Source: Bacteroidaceae bacterium (lineage in GTDB: Bacteria; Bacteroidota; Bacteroidia; Bacteroidales; Bacteroidaceae). Taken from it: 64,000 nt of DNA. Under the pieces are notes generated by a model. That model saw only the letters and a program-made list of their open reading frames with translations, ran no database searches and was not told the DNA's origin. This document shows positions 1 to 7,940 of this stretch, one piece after another; the stretch's first letter is position 1; each line of letters opens with the position of its first letter. The translations under genes were made by a program, and so were the position numbers. The stretch lies in the NCBI GenBank assembly GCA_017540585.1, contig JAFYAT010000023.1, positions 1-64,000 on the forward strand, read 5' to 3'.

Positions 1-150
1 ATTGTCGTACAACTCGTCATTGAGCGGAGCACAACGTCTTATCCACGACATCAGGTGCGACACGGCTGTATGCTTCGACGTCGCTGTGGGAAAGTAGAGC
101 AAGGCAAGCTCCGACTTGCCGTAAGAACGGACAGGAAATTCAGAATTCAT
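1..150 (-). CDS. DUF4248 family protein, N-terminal part (runs off window)
   Basis: Only the first 50 codons are inside the window, read leftwards from an ATG at 148-150. The product begins MNSEFPVRSYGKSELALLYF, which fits the conserved start of DUF4248 proteins (an RSYG-x-x-ELA-x-LYFP pattern). The family has no known function. It is commonly found beside primase/DUF3987 genes in Bacteroidales accessory clusters, which matches the two downstream-facing neighbours here. The family call rests on memory of that N-terminal pattern; the rest of the protein cannot be examined. Confidence 0.6.
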   Translation of the reverse strand, partial: MNSEFPVRSYGKSELALLYFPTATSKHTAVSHLMSWIRRCAPLNDELYDN

Positions 151-213
151 AATGCAAAATTCATAATTGATGTTAGACAAACACTTTGCCGCTTGGTGCG
201 GCTGATTTCTAAA

Positions 214-484
214 GAACCCGCCCTCTTCGAGGGCTAAATGCGCAATCTACGCAATCTTTAGGCCAATCTTAGCATCTTTTTAATCTTTACATTTTTGCAA
301 TCATGTGCCGCCAAGCGGCCAGTTAGAAAAACATGGGGAAAACAAAAGAAAACATGTTTTTTCTTGTTTTTGTTCTGTTTCTTTAAGGTTTTTCTAATGG
401 GCACCTTAGTGCAAAATTAAGATTGTTAAGATTGGATTAAGATTGCGCAGATTGGTAATTTAGCCGCCACAGGGCGGCGGGTTC
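214..484. repeat. Composite palindromic repeat, copy 1
   Basis: An element bounded by GAACCCGCC (214-222) and its complement GGCGGGTTC (476-484). Inside are the words AAATGCGCAATCTACGCAATC and a core at 307-416 that opens with GCCGCCAAGCGGCC and closes with GGCACCTTAGTGCAAAA; the core carries the inverted words TTAGAAAAAC and GTTTTTCTAA. The same composite recurs in opposite orientation at 44152-44460, and the core alone recurs at 29087-29206. It fills the gap between the primase and DUF4248 genes. No open reading frame of note lies in it. It looks like a non-coding, MITE-like or REP-like dispersed repeat. Confidence 0.8.
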
Positions 485-503
485 AGTAAAAAAGAAAGAT
501 GTT

Positions 504-1523
504 TCAGTCAGCCACCACGGGGTGGCATGCCGCCCGTTTCCATGCCTCCGAGTAGTCCTTGCACCCCTTGGGCAGGTCGTGCCTCACGAGTGTTGCCCCG
601 ATGCGTGTGGCAAGACTGTGGAGGTTGCTGTAGAGCCGTTCGCCCGGTTCATCCTGGTCGGGATAGACATGAAGATTGAGGCAGCGGTGATGCGCCGTCA
701 GCTGACTGAAATCGTCCTCCTTGAGCGACGTGGCAGACGGGATGGCTATTGCCTTCTTACCCGAGCTCAGCAGGGCGATGCAGTCGGTCACGCCCTCACT
801 CACATACAACGGCTCACCCTCCTTCAGATAACGCAGGATGGGAAGGTTGAACACATGAATACAACTATTGCGGGGAAAACGGAAACGAGGCTTGTCCTCA
901 CTCCTCTCCAGCAGTCGGCTCTGCACGTTCTGCACCCTGCCATCGATGTCACGATAGGGGAAGAGCAACGACGGCGCATCGTAGAACGGCTTGCCATATC
1001 TCCAGCATGGAACAGGCACGCTTATGCTACTCACACCCAGCCACTCCACCACCCTCGGATTGTACCCTCGCTCGTCAAAGAGGAACCTGCGTGCCTCGGC
1101 AGTAAGCACAGGACGCGCCACAAGGCTCGAGAGGTATTCGAGGTCAAGGGAAGACCCACCCCCGCCCTCCCTAAAGGGAGGGAGCCGAGAATGACTGTCC
1201 GTCGAAATGTTGGTTGCAAAGTTCTGAACGTTCGGAGCAACCAGTCCCCTCCCTGCAGGGAGGGTTAGGGTGGGTCCGAGCCATTGGCACGCTTCCTTGA
1301 AGCCAATGTTAAGCACTTTCTCTGTTAAGGCTATGCCGTCGCCACTCGCTCCGCAGCTCCAGCAGCGGAACGTGTTCCTTGCCACGCTGAAGGAGAGCGA
1401 GGCATGATGATCGTCGTGGAACGGACACAGGCACTTGTGTCGGGTGACCACGAGTCCGAGTCGCTCTGCGACCTCCTCAATGGGCAGGTCGCGGAGCTTC
1501 TGTAGTTCAAATCGGTCCATCAT
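504..1523 (-). CDS. CHC2 zinc-finger / TOPRIM DNA primase
   Basis: A 339-residue primase-like protein that would make RNA primers for an accessory replicon. The N-terminal CHC2 zinc ribbon is complete, with C33, H36, C54 and C57 (KCLCPFHDDHH then FRCWSCGASGDG). A TOPRIM-like region follows near residue 240 (EPLYVSEGVTDCIALL) and acidic residues lie in HVYPDQDEPGERLY. The DnaB-binding C-terminus of chromosomal DnaG is absent, as in plasmid or phage primases. Its start overlaps the stop of the DUF3987 gene by four bases (positions 1520-1523), so the two are probably cotranscribed. Residues about 83-124 are encoded by a palindromic DNA element, between the zinc finger and the TOPRIM part. The function is a family-level inference. 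Confidence 0.85.
   Translation of the reverse strand: MMDRFELQKLRDLPIEEVAERLGLVVTRHKCLCPFHDDHHASLSFSVARNTFRCWSCGASGDGIALTEKVLNIGFKEACQWLGPTLTLPAGRGLVAPNVQNFATNISTDSHSRLPPFREGGGGSSLDLEYLSSLVARPVLTAEARRFLFDERGYNPRVVEWLGVSSISVPVPCWRYGKPFYDAPSLLFPYRDIDGRVQNVQSRLLERSEDKPRFRFPRNSCIHVFNLPILRYLKEGEPLYVSEGVTDCIALLSSGKKAIAIPSATSLKEDDFSQLTAHHRCLNLHVYPDQDEPGERLYSNLHSLATRIGATLVRHDLPKGCKDYSEAWKRAACHPVVAD
1153..1277. repeat. Type A palindromic element inside primase gene
   Basis: Terminal arms GACCCACCC at 1153-1161 and GGGTGGGTC at 1268-1276, each adjoining an internal palindrome (CCCTCCCTAAAGGGAGGG and CCCTCCCTGCAGGGAGGG). The interior shares words with the cbiA copy at 41241-41351: ATGAC-T/A-GT, CGTC and CGTTCGGAG. 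The reading frame of the primase stays open through it and gives a Pro/Gly/Arg-rich segment. Confidence 0.85.
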
Positions 1524-2812
1524 TTATGCCGAATAAACTTATCGGTTTTAGTGTACAGTCCCGTCTCGGCATCGTGGGTAATGAAGCCACGATACACCCA
1601 CACGTTCAGCTGATGCTTGGTGCCAGACAAAGGCTTGTCCATCCTGGCACGAAGAGCCTCAAGCTCTGCCTGCGTGAATGAATCGCCAAGGCACAGCAAC
1701 ATATTCTGCGGACCCGACTTCATGACATCCTCAGTTGTGGTTCGAGGCTTGAACATATCGCCAAGCACACGCATCTTTGACCACAGGTCGAAGTAGCAGA
1801 ACCATACCACAAACTCGCCTATGGAACGCGTCCACACCCGATTGTTCAGCAGCCATAGCGTAGCCCCCTTCTTCCACGCAGCAAGGATGCAGCGGTGGCT
1901 AAGGTCGAACAAGGTGTCGTCATCCGTCAGGTCGCCCACCTGAGCCATCTCCATCGCCAGCTGGTCGGCAATCTTATTGAGAGGCTTGATGACGAAACAG
2001 CCCCTCGCCTTGTCCAGACGCTCCAGATACTCGTCAAGCCTCGTCTGGAACGTTTCGTCATACGCACCCTCACGCGGTATCTTGCCCTTGCGCTCGCCAC
2101 GAGGCTTGTAGGCAAAGCTCACACGCCCCGTCTTACCCGTGCGTATGTCACGCTTGTAGTATTCACGCGCAGCCTCCTCTGTCGATGAAATGTTGATGTT
2201 GGCACGCATCACAGGATTGCCCGTAACGCCATCGGCAGTTGCACGCAAGGCACCCACGCGCTTCACGTCATGAATGTTGATGAGCATCTGTCCCGAAGCC
2301 TTCCGACCACCGCACAACCCGTCGAGCATCTCCACCTCAGGCTGGTTGAAGTATTGCGCATGCCCCTCATCCTCCTCACACGCCATCGCATTCTGGATGA
2401 AAGCAGGCTTTGTGGTGTCCGAAGGAGGGAAATAGATGGCAACCGAAGGTCGGGTACTCTTCTCACGCTCCTTCTTAGGCTTAGCCTGCCATGCAGAAAT
2501 TTTCTGCATCTCAATCTCGTCATGGGTACGAAAAGAGCGACAGATAGACTCCACAATCTTGTCCAACTGGTCTTTTCCCACACCAGAAGAGCCGATAAAA
2601 TGGTTAATCTGACCGTGCAACTCAAGGAAACGGTTGTTGCAATACATCACCTTCACGCCTTGTAGATGAGACGCAAATGCCGAAAATGGCATCGGAGTGA
2701 TAGCTTCACGCATCTCAGGAGACACTTGAGAGGTGTACAAACGTATGATTTCTGTGCCCTTTCCCGGTTTCGGCATAGCAGGAGCACTACCGCTAAATAT
2801 ATCATATACCAT
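1520..2812 (-). CDS. DUF3987 family primase-helicase
   Basis: A 430-residue protein of the DUF3987 family, helicase-like proteins paired with primases on Bacteroidales mobile or relic elements. The visible nucleotide-binding motif is GSSGVGKDQL near residue 94, in the usual position about 20 residues after FLELHGQINHF. A Walker-B-like YFPPSD and the conserved QPEVEMLDGLCGG stretch follow. It would supply ATP-driven unwinding for the adjacent primase, with which it overlaps by four bases. A long spacer with a 15-bp inverted repeat lies upstream. No truncation is visible. Assignment is from the P-loop and gene partnership. Confidence 0.75.
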   Translation of the reverse strand: MVYDIFSGSAPAMPKPGKGTEIIRLYTSQVSPEMREAITPMPFSAFASHLQGVKVMYCNNRFLELHGQINHFIGSSGVGKDQLDKIVESICRSFRTHDEIEMQKISAWQAKPKKEREKSTRPSVAIYFPPSDTTKPAFIQNAMACEEDEGHAQYFNQPEVEMLDGLCGGRKASGQMLINIHDVKRVGALRATADGVTGNPVMRANINISSTEEAAREYYKRDIRTGKTGRVSFAYKPRGERKGKIPREGAYDETFQTRLDEYLERLDKARGCFVIKPLNKIADQLAMEMAQVGDLTDDDTLFDLSHRCILAAWKKGATLWLLNNRVWTRSIGEFVVWFCYFDLWSKMRVLGDMFKPRTTTEDVMKSGPQNMLLCLGDSFTQAELEALRARMDKPLSGTKHQLNVWVYRGFITHDAETGLYTKTDKFIRHK

Positions 2813-2854
2813 TGAAATAAAGACTTTTAACTATTAAACAATAACTTGATTAAC

Positions 2855-3002
2855 AGTCTCAGTCACAGTCACAGTTCCCCAAAAACGATAATACACTTTT
2901 CTCTCTTCTTTTCTTATTTATCTTATTATTAATTAGTTATAAAGTATAAAAGAAGGGATTTAAGTAAAAAACGATTCCATTTTAGCAACTGTGACTGAGA
3001 CT
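2855..3002. repeat. 15-bp inverted repeat in the 2813-3016 spacer
   Basis: AGTCTCAGTCACAGT at 2855-2869 is exactly complementary to ACTGTGACTGAGACT at 2988-3002, 118 bases apart. The interior is AT-rich with no gene. It lies between two minus-strand genes, so it could be a terminator-like structure, an operator pair or a small insertion scar. Nothing else is visible in the spacer. Confidence 0.6.
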
Positions 3003-3016
3003 TGAGACTGCGATGA

Positions 3017-3448
3017 TTACTCCCTTGTCGGTTTCTTCTCTATAAGGCCTGACACCATAATCAACTCCTTGGCAGCCTCACGACAGAAGTCGTCAAAGGT
3101 GTAGTTGCGATTGAACTGTGGACGGTTGAACGTGAGCAACAGCGTTCCTTCTCTCCTGCGGTTGACGTTGATGCACCTGCCGCTGAATATGCGCTCGTTG
3201 CGGTGCACGGGACGCACATCCACCATCTCCGTAAACGTGAAATGCTCATCGTCGAACACGTAATCCGTGTTTACCTTGTCACGTGTGAGGAAGCCCACAT
3301 AGCGCTTGCCGCGCACCATCATCACGTCCGTCACGAGACGTGTCTTGAGGTTCACGCACAGGTGCGTGTTACGGTTGTACCTCAGGAGGTCGGCAGGTAC
3401 GTCGATGTCCTTACGACTACGAGCCTTTTCGTTCTTTCTGTTTGACAT
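3017..3448 (-). CDS. Hypothetical protein of accessory cluster
   Basis: 143 residues from the ATG at 3446-3448 (MSNRKNEKARSRKDID). The body is rich in Arg/Asn and predicted beta strands (LCVNLKTRLVTDVMMVRGKRYVG). No domain is recognised. The frame is open upstream to 3559, with further ATGs at 3554-3556 and 3512-3514. Because a promoter and palindrome lie at 3568-3608, a longer product starting at 3556 is possible, but the extra residues (Cys- and Asn-rich) look less like folded protein. It is co-oriented with the primase/DUF3987 genes and probably part of the same accessory unit. Confidence 0.6.
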   Translation of the reverse strand: MSNRKNEKARSRKDIDVPADLLRYNRNTHLCVNLKTRLVTDVMMVRGKRYVGFLTRDKVNTDYVFDDEHFTFTEMVDVRPVHRNERIFSGRCINVNRRREGTLLLTFNRPQFNRNYTFDDFCREAAKELIMVSGLIEKKPTRE

Positions 3449-3567
3449 AATCAAATTCTTTGTTTTGAAAATGCCCTCTTGCACTTGGCGCAGACATAGA
3501 GAAGCGTTATTCATCGCGCCATCGGAGCCGTGCTCAGCCTTGTTTCTGCATGGCATCAAAAAAGATT

Positions 3568-3608
3568 GCAGCAGAAACTTCCGATTAGAAATTTCTGCTG
3601 CAAAAGTA
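3568..3608 (-). promoter_or_regulatory. Promoter box overlapping a 10-bp palindromic operator
   Basis: On the minus strand TACTTTTG (3601-3608) matches the Bacteroidota -7 box TAnnTTTG. Immediately downstream, GCAGCAGAAA (3568-3577) and TTTCTGCTGC (3592-3601) form a perfect inverted repeat with a 14-base gap, covering the expected start of transcription. This is the geometry of a repressor operator. The regulator is unknown. Confidence 0.6.
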
Positions 3609-3727
3609 TGTGATAATCATGTGTCCTCCTCTATCTTTCAACCAGTTCTGACGAGGCGGCAACCAAAAACAACAAAAGGGAAACTATCGGGAAACCGAGG
3701 GGAAACTTTCAGGAAACCATCTTCCGT

Positions 3728-4120
3728 TCAGGTGTTCACCTGCCTGCGCCAGTTCTGAACCGACGGGTTGTACAGTCCGTTGTCATGCAGAATGCTCCAG
3801 AGACGCGTTCCACAGCAACTGCGCAACAGCTTTTCCTTCCTGAGGAGGTCGTTGACCATCTGCGTCACTTCCGTGGGACGTACCCCGTCCACCATCTTCA
3901 AGAAACGCTCAGCCTCCATCCTGTTGCCGAAGAACAGGGGTGCCAGTTCGTCCACGATGGGAGGATGCGTCACGTCCTCATAGTCCGTGTCCACGGCATC
4001 CTCGCTAAGGATGCGTACCAATTCGCTTACACTCTGAGTCGTTACATTTCCGTTAATTCTGATGTTAATCTCCTTGTGATGGTGCGTCGCGCCGCTACCG
4101 TAATGGTAATAGTTTGCCAT
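3728..4120 (-). CDS. Hypothetical protein
   Basis: 130 residues from the ATG at 4118-4120 (MANYYHYGSGATHHHKEINI). An upstream in-frame start at 4177 would add a low-complexity Asn/Lys leader and is less likely. The N-terminus is His/Tyr-rich. The middle (VSELVRILSEDAVDTDYEDV) and C-terminus (RFLKMVDGVRPTEVTQMVNDLLRK) look helical. No family is recognised. It is co-oriented with the primase cluster and separated from the next gene by 168 bases holding a probable operator. Confidence 0.6.
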   Translation of the reverse strand: MANYYHYGSGATHHHKEINIRINGNVTTQSVSELVRILSEDAVDTDYEDVTHPPIVDELAPLFFGNRMEAERFLKMVDGVRPTEVTQMVNDLLRKEKLLRSCCGTRLWSILHDNGLYNPSVQNWRRQVNT

Positions 4121-4634
4121 AAGAAAATACTTTTTTTCGTTTTTTATTAGATTTATATTTAATTGATTTAAGTTCACTCACGATAGTTAGATTCATATTG
4201 TCCCATTAATAATTGCAGCAGAAGGTGGATGAATGCTTGTTGTCGTCAAACATTCACCTTCCGCAAGAGCAAGGTTTTATTCATATAAAGTTCGATTGTA
4301 CATGATATTAAATTACACCTCAACACACATGCAAATATAACTAATATTCCAGACAACAAAGAAAAAGCACTAACAAATTGTAACTTTATGTATGTTTTAA
4401 CTATTCCACTTGCACCCATATTACATATATTCCTCTTTTACATGATATCTTTAATTGCTGAAAAAAGCGCAAAAACAGACATATAAAAAAGCATAGGTTA
4501 GAATCAAAAAAATTATCAATAAGATGTACGTAGTTATCATGAAATATTAGTATTTTTGCAAATGAAAATAAAGTAGTATACAACCACTTTATTTTTATAA
4601 TACAAATAACGAGAAAACACAACTATCAAAAACT
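4121..4634. other. AT-rich intergenic region with one hairpin
   Basis: The only structure seen is GAAGGTG (4221-4227) paired with CACCTTC (4255-4261), with GAATG/CATTC pairing inside. A plus-strand -7 box, TATTTTTG, is at 4551-4558, about 75 bases before the KilA-N fragment. No further gene is supported here. Confidence 0.45.
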
Positions 4635-5006
4635 ATGGCAAAAATAATAGTTCAAGATACAGAGATAACTGTCGTTAGTGTACAGAACGAAGATTATATC
4701 TCATTAACCGACATGGCTCACAGCCAGATGCAAGAGCACATTGTATTCAGATGGATGAGCTTGAAGAGTACTATTGAATATCTTGGAGAATGGGAGATGC
4801 TGTATAACCCTAATTTTAATTGTACCGAATTCGATACAATTAGGAATGCGGCAGGAAGCAACAACTTTGTTTTGTCTGTCAAGGCATGGATTGAGCGAAC
4901 GGGCGCAATCGGCATTATGGCTAAAGCAGGCCGCTATGGAGGTACATATGCCCACCCTCGTTTTTGTAAAAAAATCCACCATGAGCAAACGACTTTATTA
5001 CTTTGA
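4635..5006 (+). pseudogene. KilA-N domain protein, truncated
   Basis: The 123-residue product carries the KilA-N fold: DYISLTDMAHSQ near residue 20, WMSLKSTIEYLGEWE near 40, then FVLSVKAWIERTGAIGI and AGRYGGTYAH near residue 105. Intact relatives continue after TYAH with a helix and a C-terminal domain, about 250 residues in all. Here homology stops at TYAH and an unrelated tail runs to a stop that overlaps the end of the convergent GIY-YIG gene. KilA-N proteins are DNA-binding proteins of phages and mobile elements. A promoter-like TATTTTTG lies about 75 bases upstream. This is read as a deletion remnant. Confidence 0.7.
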
Positions 5007-5937
5007 ATCATTTGCTATTCTTCTGCATTCCTCTCTTAATTCAGACACTTCAACCATTTTGTAAGGATTTTTGGCAATATTTACTATTGGCTTATACATC
5101 TGAATCAATTGCGTTTCCATGTCTTCTATAAGCTTTGTATTATTTTCTTTTCCTTCTTTTGTGTCTATTGGATAAGCTGTCACAACAATACAATTCACAA
5201 GAAGGTGTTCCCTAATCCATCTCTTGATTTTATCTGTATCAACAGGACTGAATTTATAGTTCTTGTCATTTTTCTTACCAACCAAAGACCCCTTAACAGG
5301 TCTATAACCTAAAATTGCTCCGATGCTTCTAAAGAATGTCGCAGGTTTTTCATTATGAAGTTCCTCATTCCAAAATCTTTGTAATAGGCTTTCAGATGCC
5401 ATGCCTATATATAACAAGTTATGATTTCGCTTGACAAGTTCATCACAAAATGGGGGAAGGCAAATCATTCACATCCTTTATTTTGATAGCATACAAACCT
5501 GGCTTATCTGGAATCATAACGTCAGAAAGAACACTTACCTTCATGAAATTGTTATCATTCATCAAATCTTCGGCATTCGGCGTTGAACATTCTACCATTT
5601 GAGGCTTAATATTAGTAGTAGATACACTTTTCACAGGAGTTTTTGGAAGATAAGAGAAGCTACCAGAACTAAACTGCTTATACATCTCGTTTATTGCACT
5701 ACTCTCCGCACCATTTATCTTCTTATCTTTATAATTCTCATAAAGGCGCTTAAATTCGTCTTTAGGTTTATAAAGCACTTCCAAATTACCGTTATATTTC
5801 TCCCGAATAAATTTCGCCACATGGTCCAAGGCATTATACCTAACATTGCTTTTAAGATTACGCCTATCAAACTCTTGACGCACCAATAATGTAAGTTCTT
5901 GTAAAGTCATAGCTTTGTTGAATAATTTTATTTGCAT
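4998..5937 (-). pseudogene. GIY-YIG nuclease family protein split by a frameshift
   Basis: Two overlapping reading frames, 5443-5937 and 4998-5468, together make one GIY-YIG endonuclease domain. The first ends with the GIY half (DKPGLYAIKIKDVNDLP). The second opens with the YIG half (FCDELVKRNHNLLYIGMAS) and carries the late motifs FFRSIGA.LGYRP, a catalytic Glu in DMETQLIQMY, and KPIVNIAKNP. Removing one C from the run of five C at about 5454-5458 joins them as ...DLPSPFCDEL... into roughly 312 residues. The N-terminal 120 residues are helical with no known domain. It may be a true pseudogene, a sequencing error, or a slippery site; each half alone would lack a complete active site. Confidence 0.75.
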
Positions 5938-6057
5938 GTATTATGACACGGATTTCATGTCACGGATTCCAAGGAACAAAAATACACAAAAAATCAAGTG
6001 TCCACAAATATAAGACAAAAAATGTGTGACGTACACGTAGTTTTCGCAAATGATTTA

Positions 6058-6140
6058 TACTTTTGCAACGAACATAATAAAAGATGAATGAAGCATAAAG
6101 AAAAAGCCTTCGGAACGCTTTCGTCCCGAAGGCTTTTATT
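6058..6140 (+). ncRNA. Candidate small RNA: promoter followed at once by terminator
   Basis: TACTTTTG at 6058-6065 is a -7 box. A strong hairpin with AAAGCCTTCGG (6103-6113) and CCGAAGGCTTTT (6126-6137) ends in a T run only about 65 bases later. No plus-strand gene follows; the next genes read towards it on the minus strand. The simplest reading is a short transcript of about 65 bases. A tiny frame (ATGAATGAAGCATAA) lies inside. The hairpin could equally just end the minus-strand genes. Confidence 0.4.
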
Positions 6141-6434
6141 TATTATGAAACCATGAAAGGTTCACGTAGTCAATCGCGAAAGGTGAATTTACCAGATTCG
6201 CTCCTCGCTTGCCGTCAAGTAATTGGCGAATTTCGGCGATATCCGTAAAATCGGCAGTCGTAACTGTCGAATTGTGCTGTTCAATCATAAACATCAAGCC
6301 AATTCAGCTTCCATCATGGTACATTCGATATCCGAATGACAAACCTGAAGGATGGAAGCATCCAAGGCATTCTCTATAGAAGCAATCGTGTCGATGGTGA
6401 AATTATGAGTTCCACACGCTATTTTTATTTGTTC
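6136..6434 (-). pseudogene. Two abutting short coding fragments, unknown
   Basis: A 52-codon frame runs from the ATG at 6292-6294 to a stop inside the terminator hairpin (6136-6138); its product includes DFTDIAEIRQLLDGKRG and SPFAIDYVNLSWF. Directly upstream and overlapping by one base (TGATG), another frame without its own start encodes HNFTIDTIASIENALDASIL and ends TMMEAELA. Both have protein-like composition and no stops, so they look like pieces of one or two decayed genes, or a tiny translationally coupled pair. No family is recognised. Confidence 0.35.
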
Positions 6435-6500
6435 CTATCAAGATGTCATAAAGCATTTGTCCGAGGGGGCAAAATAAAAGTAATAAAAAGGTGTTATTTT

Positions 6501-7175
6501 CTATTCACCATTCTCTATTCTCATCTGCAACATAGTTTTTCCCTTATAACTAAAATACTTTGGTCCTTGATAAGCACCTGAGTTATTCTGCATTTTCTCT
6601 GGTAAAAACTCTGCTGTGAATGCGGAAAGAGACCATAGGCGACCTTCATATTCTATCTTATCGTCAGAAGCAACTACAACAGGAAGGTTAAGAGCATCGA
6701 AAATGATTGTATCGCCAACTTTAAGTCCAACCATGTGAAATTTGAATGCAGGTTTGGTACTCTTACGTTTTTTATCTTCGTTGACAGCATTAATCTTCTT
6801 GTCTTCGTCCTTGCTATTACTAACAACAGGTTTTCCATCCACATATACAGCAAGTTCTGCATCTTCAAGCAAGTCTGCAATATCGCGCATAATATCGAGA
6901 GCTACAGAGGGGGCAATGTTGAAGAACTCACGATTCTGACGTATTCGGAGGTCTGTCAAACGGTCAATCTGCTTGTGAATCTGCTTTTCCACCTTGTCAT
7001 ACTTTGCTGTTTTAAGTGTAGCATATATTTCAAAAGGCAAAGGTACGGCAGTATTATCCAACTCCTTAGAGCGCACATCCACTGGACGTGAGCTCTTACC
7101 AATCTTTACCCAATCCTCACGAAAACTTGGATTAGTAAGAATGTAAACATAGCCTTGGTTGTTTTCGTTATTCAT
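6501..7175 (-). CDS. T5orf172-type GIY-YIG nuclease family protein
   Basis: 224 residues. The N-terminus has the T5orf172/MUG113 variant of the GIY-YIG fold: GYVYILTNPSF (residues 8-18) followed by VKIGKSSRPVDVRSKELDN, with the YIL/KIG pair replacing GIY/YIG, and FEIYATLKTAKYDKVEKQIHKQI containing the helical His region. A linker (residues 110-140) rich in Lys/Asp leads to a C-terminal domain of predicted strands (VGDTIIFDALNLPVVVASDDKIEYEGR), which resembles the accessory domain often found in these proteins. Such proteins occur in phages and in restriction or defence islands. It is intact and sits between decayed nuclease and regulator genes. Substrate unknown. Confidence 0.7.
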   Translation of the reverse strand: MNNENNQGYVYILTNPSFREDWVKIGKSSRPVDVRSKELDNTAVPLPFEIYATLKTAKYDKVEKQIHKQIDRLTDLRIRQNREFFNIAPSVALDIMRDIADLLEDAELAVYVDGKPVVSNSKDEDKKINAVNEDKKRKSTKPAFKFHMVGLKVGDTIIFDALNLPVVVASDDKIEYEGRLWSLSAFTAEFLPEKMQNNSGAYQGPKYFSYKGKTMLQMRIENGE

Positions 7176-7208
7176 ATTGAATATATATTATTTCAGAGTA
7201 ATGTACAG

Positions 7209-7697
7209 TTAATTACTTCCTTTTATCACCTCCCAATGTCCTGTCTTATTGCTTCCCACATATTGGATGAGATTCATATCACGGAGGACATAGAGATCAC
7301 GCTTTGTTGTTCGAAGACTAATGCCTAAAGCAACGGATAAATTTTGTGCATTTACCGTGCCACTTACCATGCCATTTACCGTGCCACTTTTTATTATCTC
7401 ATAGATCTTGCGTTGTCTATCAGTTAGTTCTGCATTGTTTACTGGAACCTTTACCGTGTCATTTACTTGGACGGTACTTGAACGGTCAAACTCTTTTTCG
7501 GATGTCCACTCTGCCATCAATGTGGCCTTCAGAATAAAGGCATCGGCATGGAACGATGGGATAGCACAACCTTTTGTTTCCAACTCACTACAAATACGGT
7601 CAATACCCTCGCCTAACGCCTTGGGGGCTATCTGAATACTCTTACAATCAAACGTCTGGCATTCTTTGCGAGCCTGTATTTCTTCTATTGTCATCAT
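7209..7697 (-). pseudogene. AlbA_2/HTH ATP-binding regulator with internal deletion
   Basis: 162 residues joining the two ends of a much longer protein. Residues 1-27 (TIEEIQARKECQTFDCKSIQ then IAPKAL) match the start of AlbA-2 domain proteins, formerly called divergent AAA_4 regulators. The next residues (GEGIDRICSELETKGCAIPSF) match the distal part of such proteins, just before their C-terminal winged helix (DRQRKIYEIIKSG and LSVALGISLRTTKRDLYVLRD). The roughly 250-300 residues that normally hold the rest of the AlbA domain are missing, in frame. A minus-strand promoter box is present (7738-7745). The short direct repeats SGTVNGMVSGTVN lie before the helix-turn-helix. The protein may still bind DNA. 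Confidence 0.65.
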
Positions 7698-7737
7698 TTC
7701 CGTCTATTCCTCTTGACTGAATTCTCCAGTCCGAAAG

Positions 7738-7745
7738 CAAAGATA
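7738..7745 (-). promoter_or_regulatory. -7 promoter box TATCTTTG
   Basis: CAAAGATA on the plus strand reads TATCTTTG on the minus strand, an exact TAnnTTTG box about 40 bases before the ATG of the 7209-7697 gene. No clear TTTG is seen 20 bases upstream. Confidence 0.55.
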
Positions 7746-7846
7746 CTAAAAATAATCGTTATAAACGCAGAAAGGCTAAAAAACAAAAACAAACGAGTTA
7801 AAATTGGCATATTCCAGTAATGAAACAATATACACCCTAATCCTCT

Positions 7847-7940
7847 TTATGCGAATTCTTGCATTTCTCCATCCTCACCAGTTCGTTTATCGTCTTTGAG
7901 GAGGTCAGCTATCTTAACGAGTGTATCCAATCTTATTTTG
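7847..7940 (-). other. Possible HTH-type coding scrap
   Basis: An open frame without a start encodes LSKIRLDTLVKIADLLKDDK followed by RTGEDGEMQEFA and a stop. The segment LDTLVKIADLL resembles the last helix of XRE-type helix-turn-helix regulators. It overlaps the end of the DUF4435 gene in another frame. It may be a regulator remnant or chance. The rest of the 7698-7932 spacer shows only the promoter box at 7738. Confidence 0.25.

Noticed and set aside
522..1268. A 248-residue plus-strand gene
   Set aside because: It is the antisense shadow of the primase gene; its sequence has no domain and the opposite strand has a complete zinc finger and TOPRIM motif.
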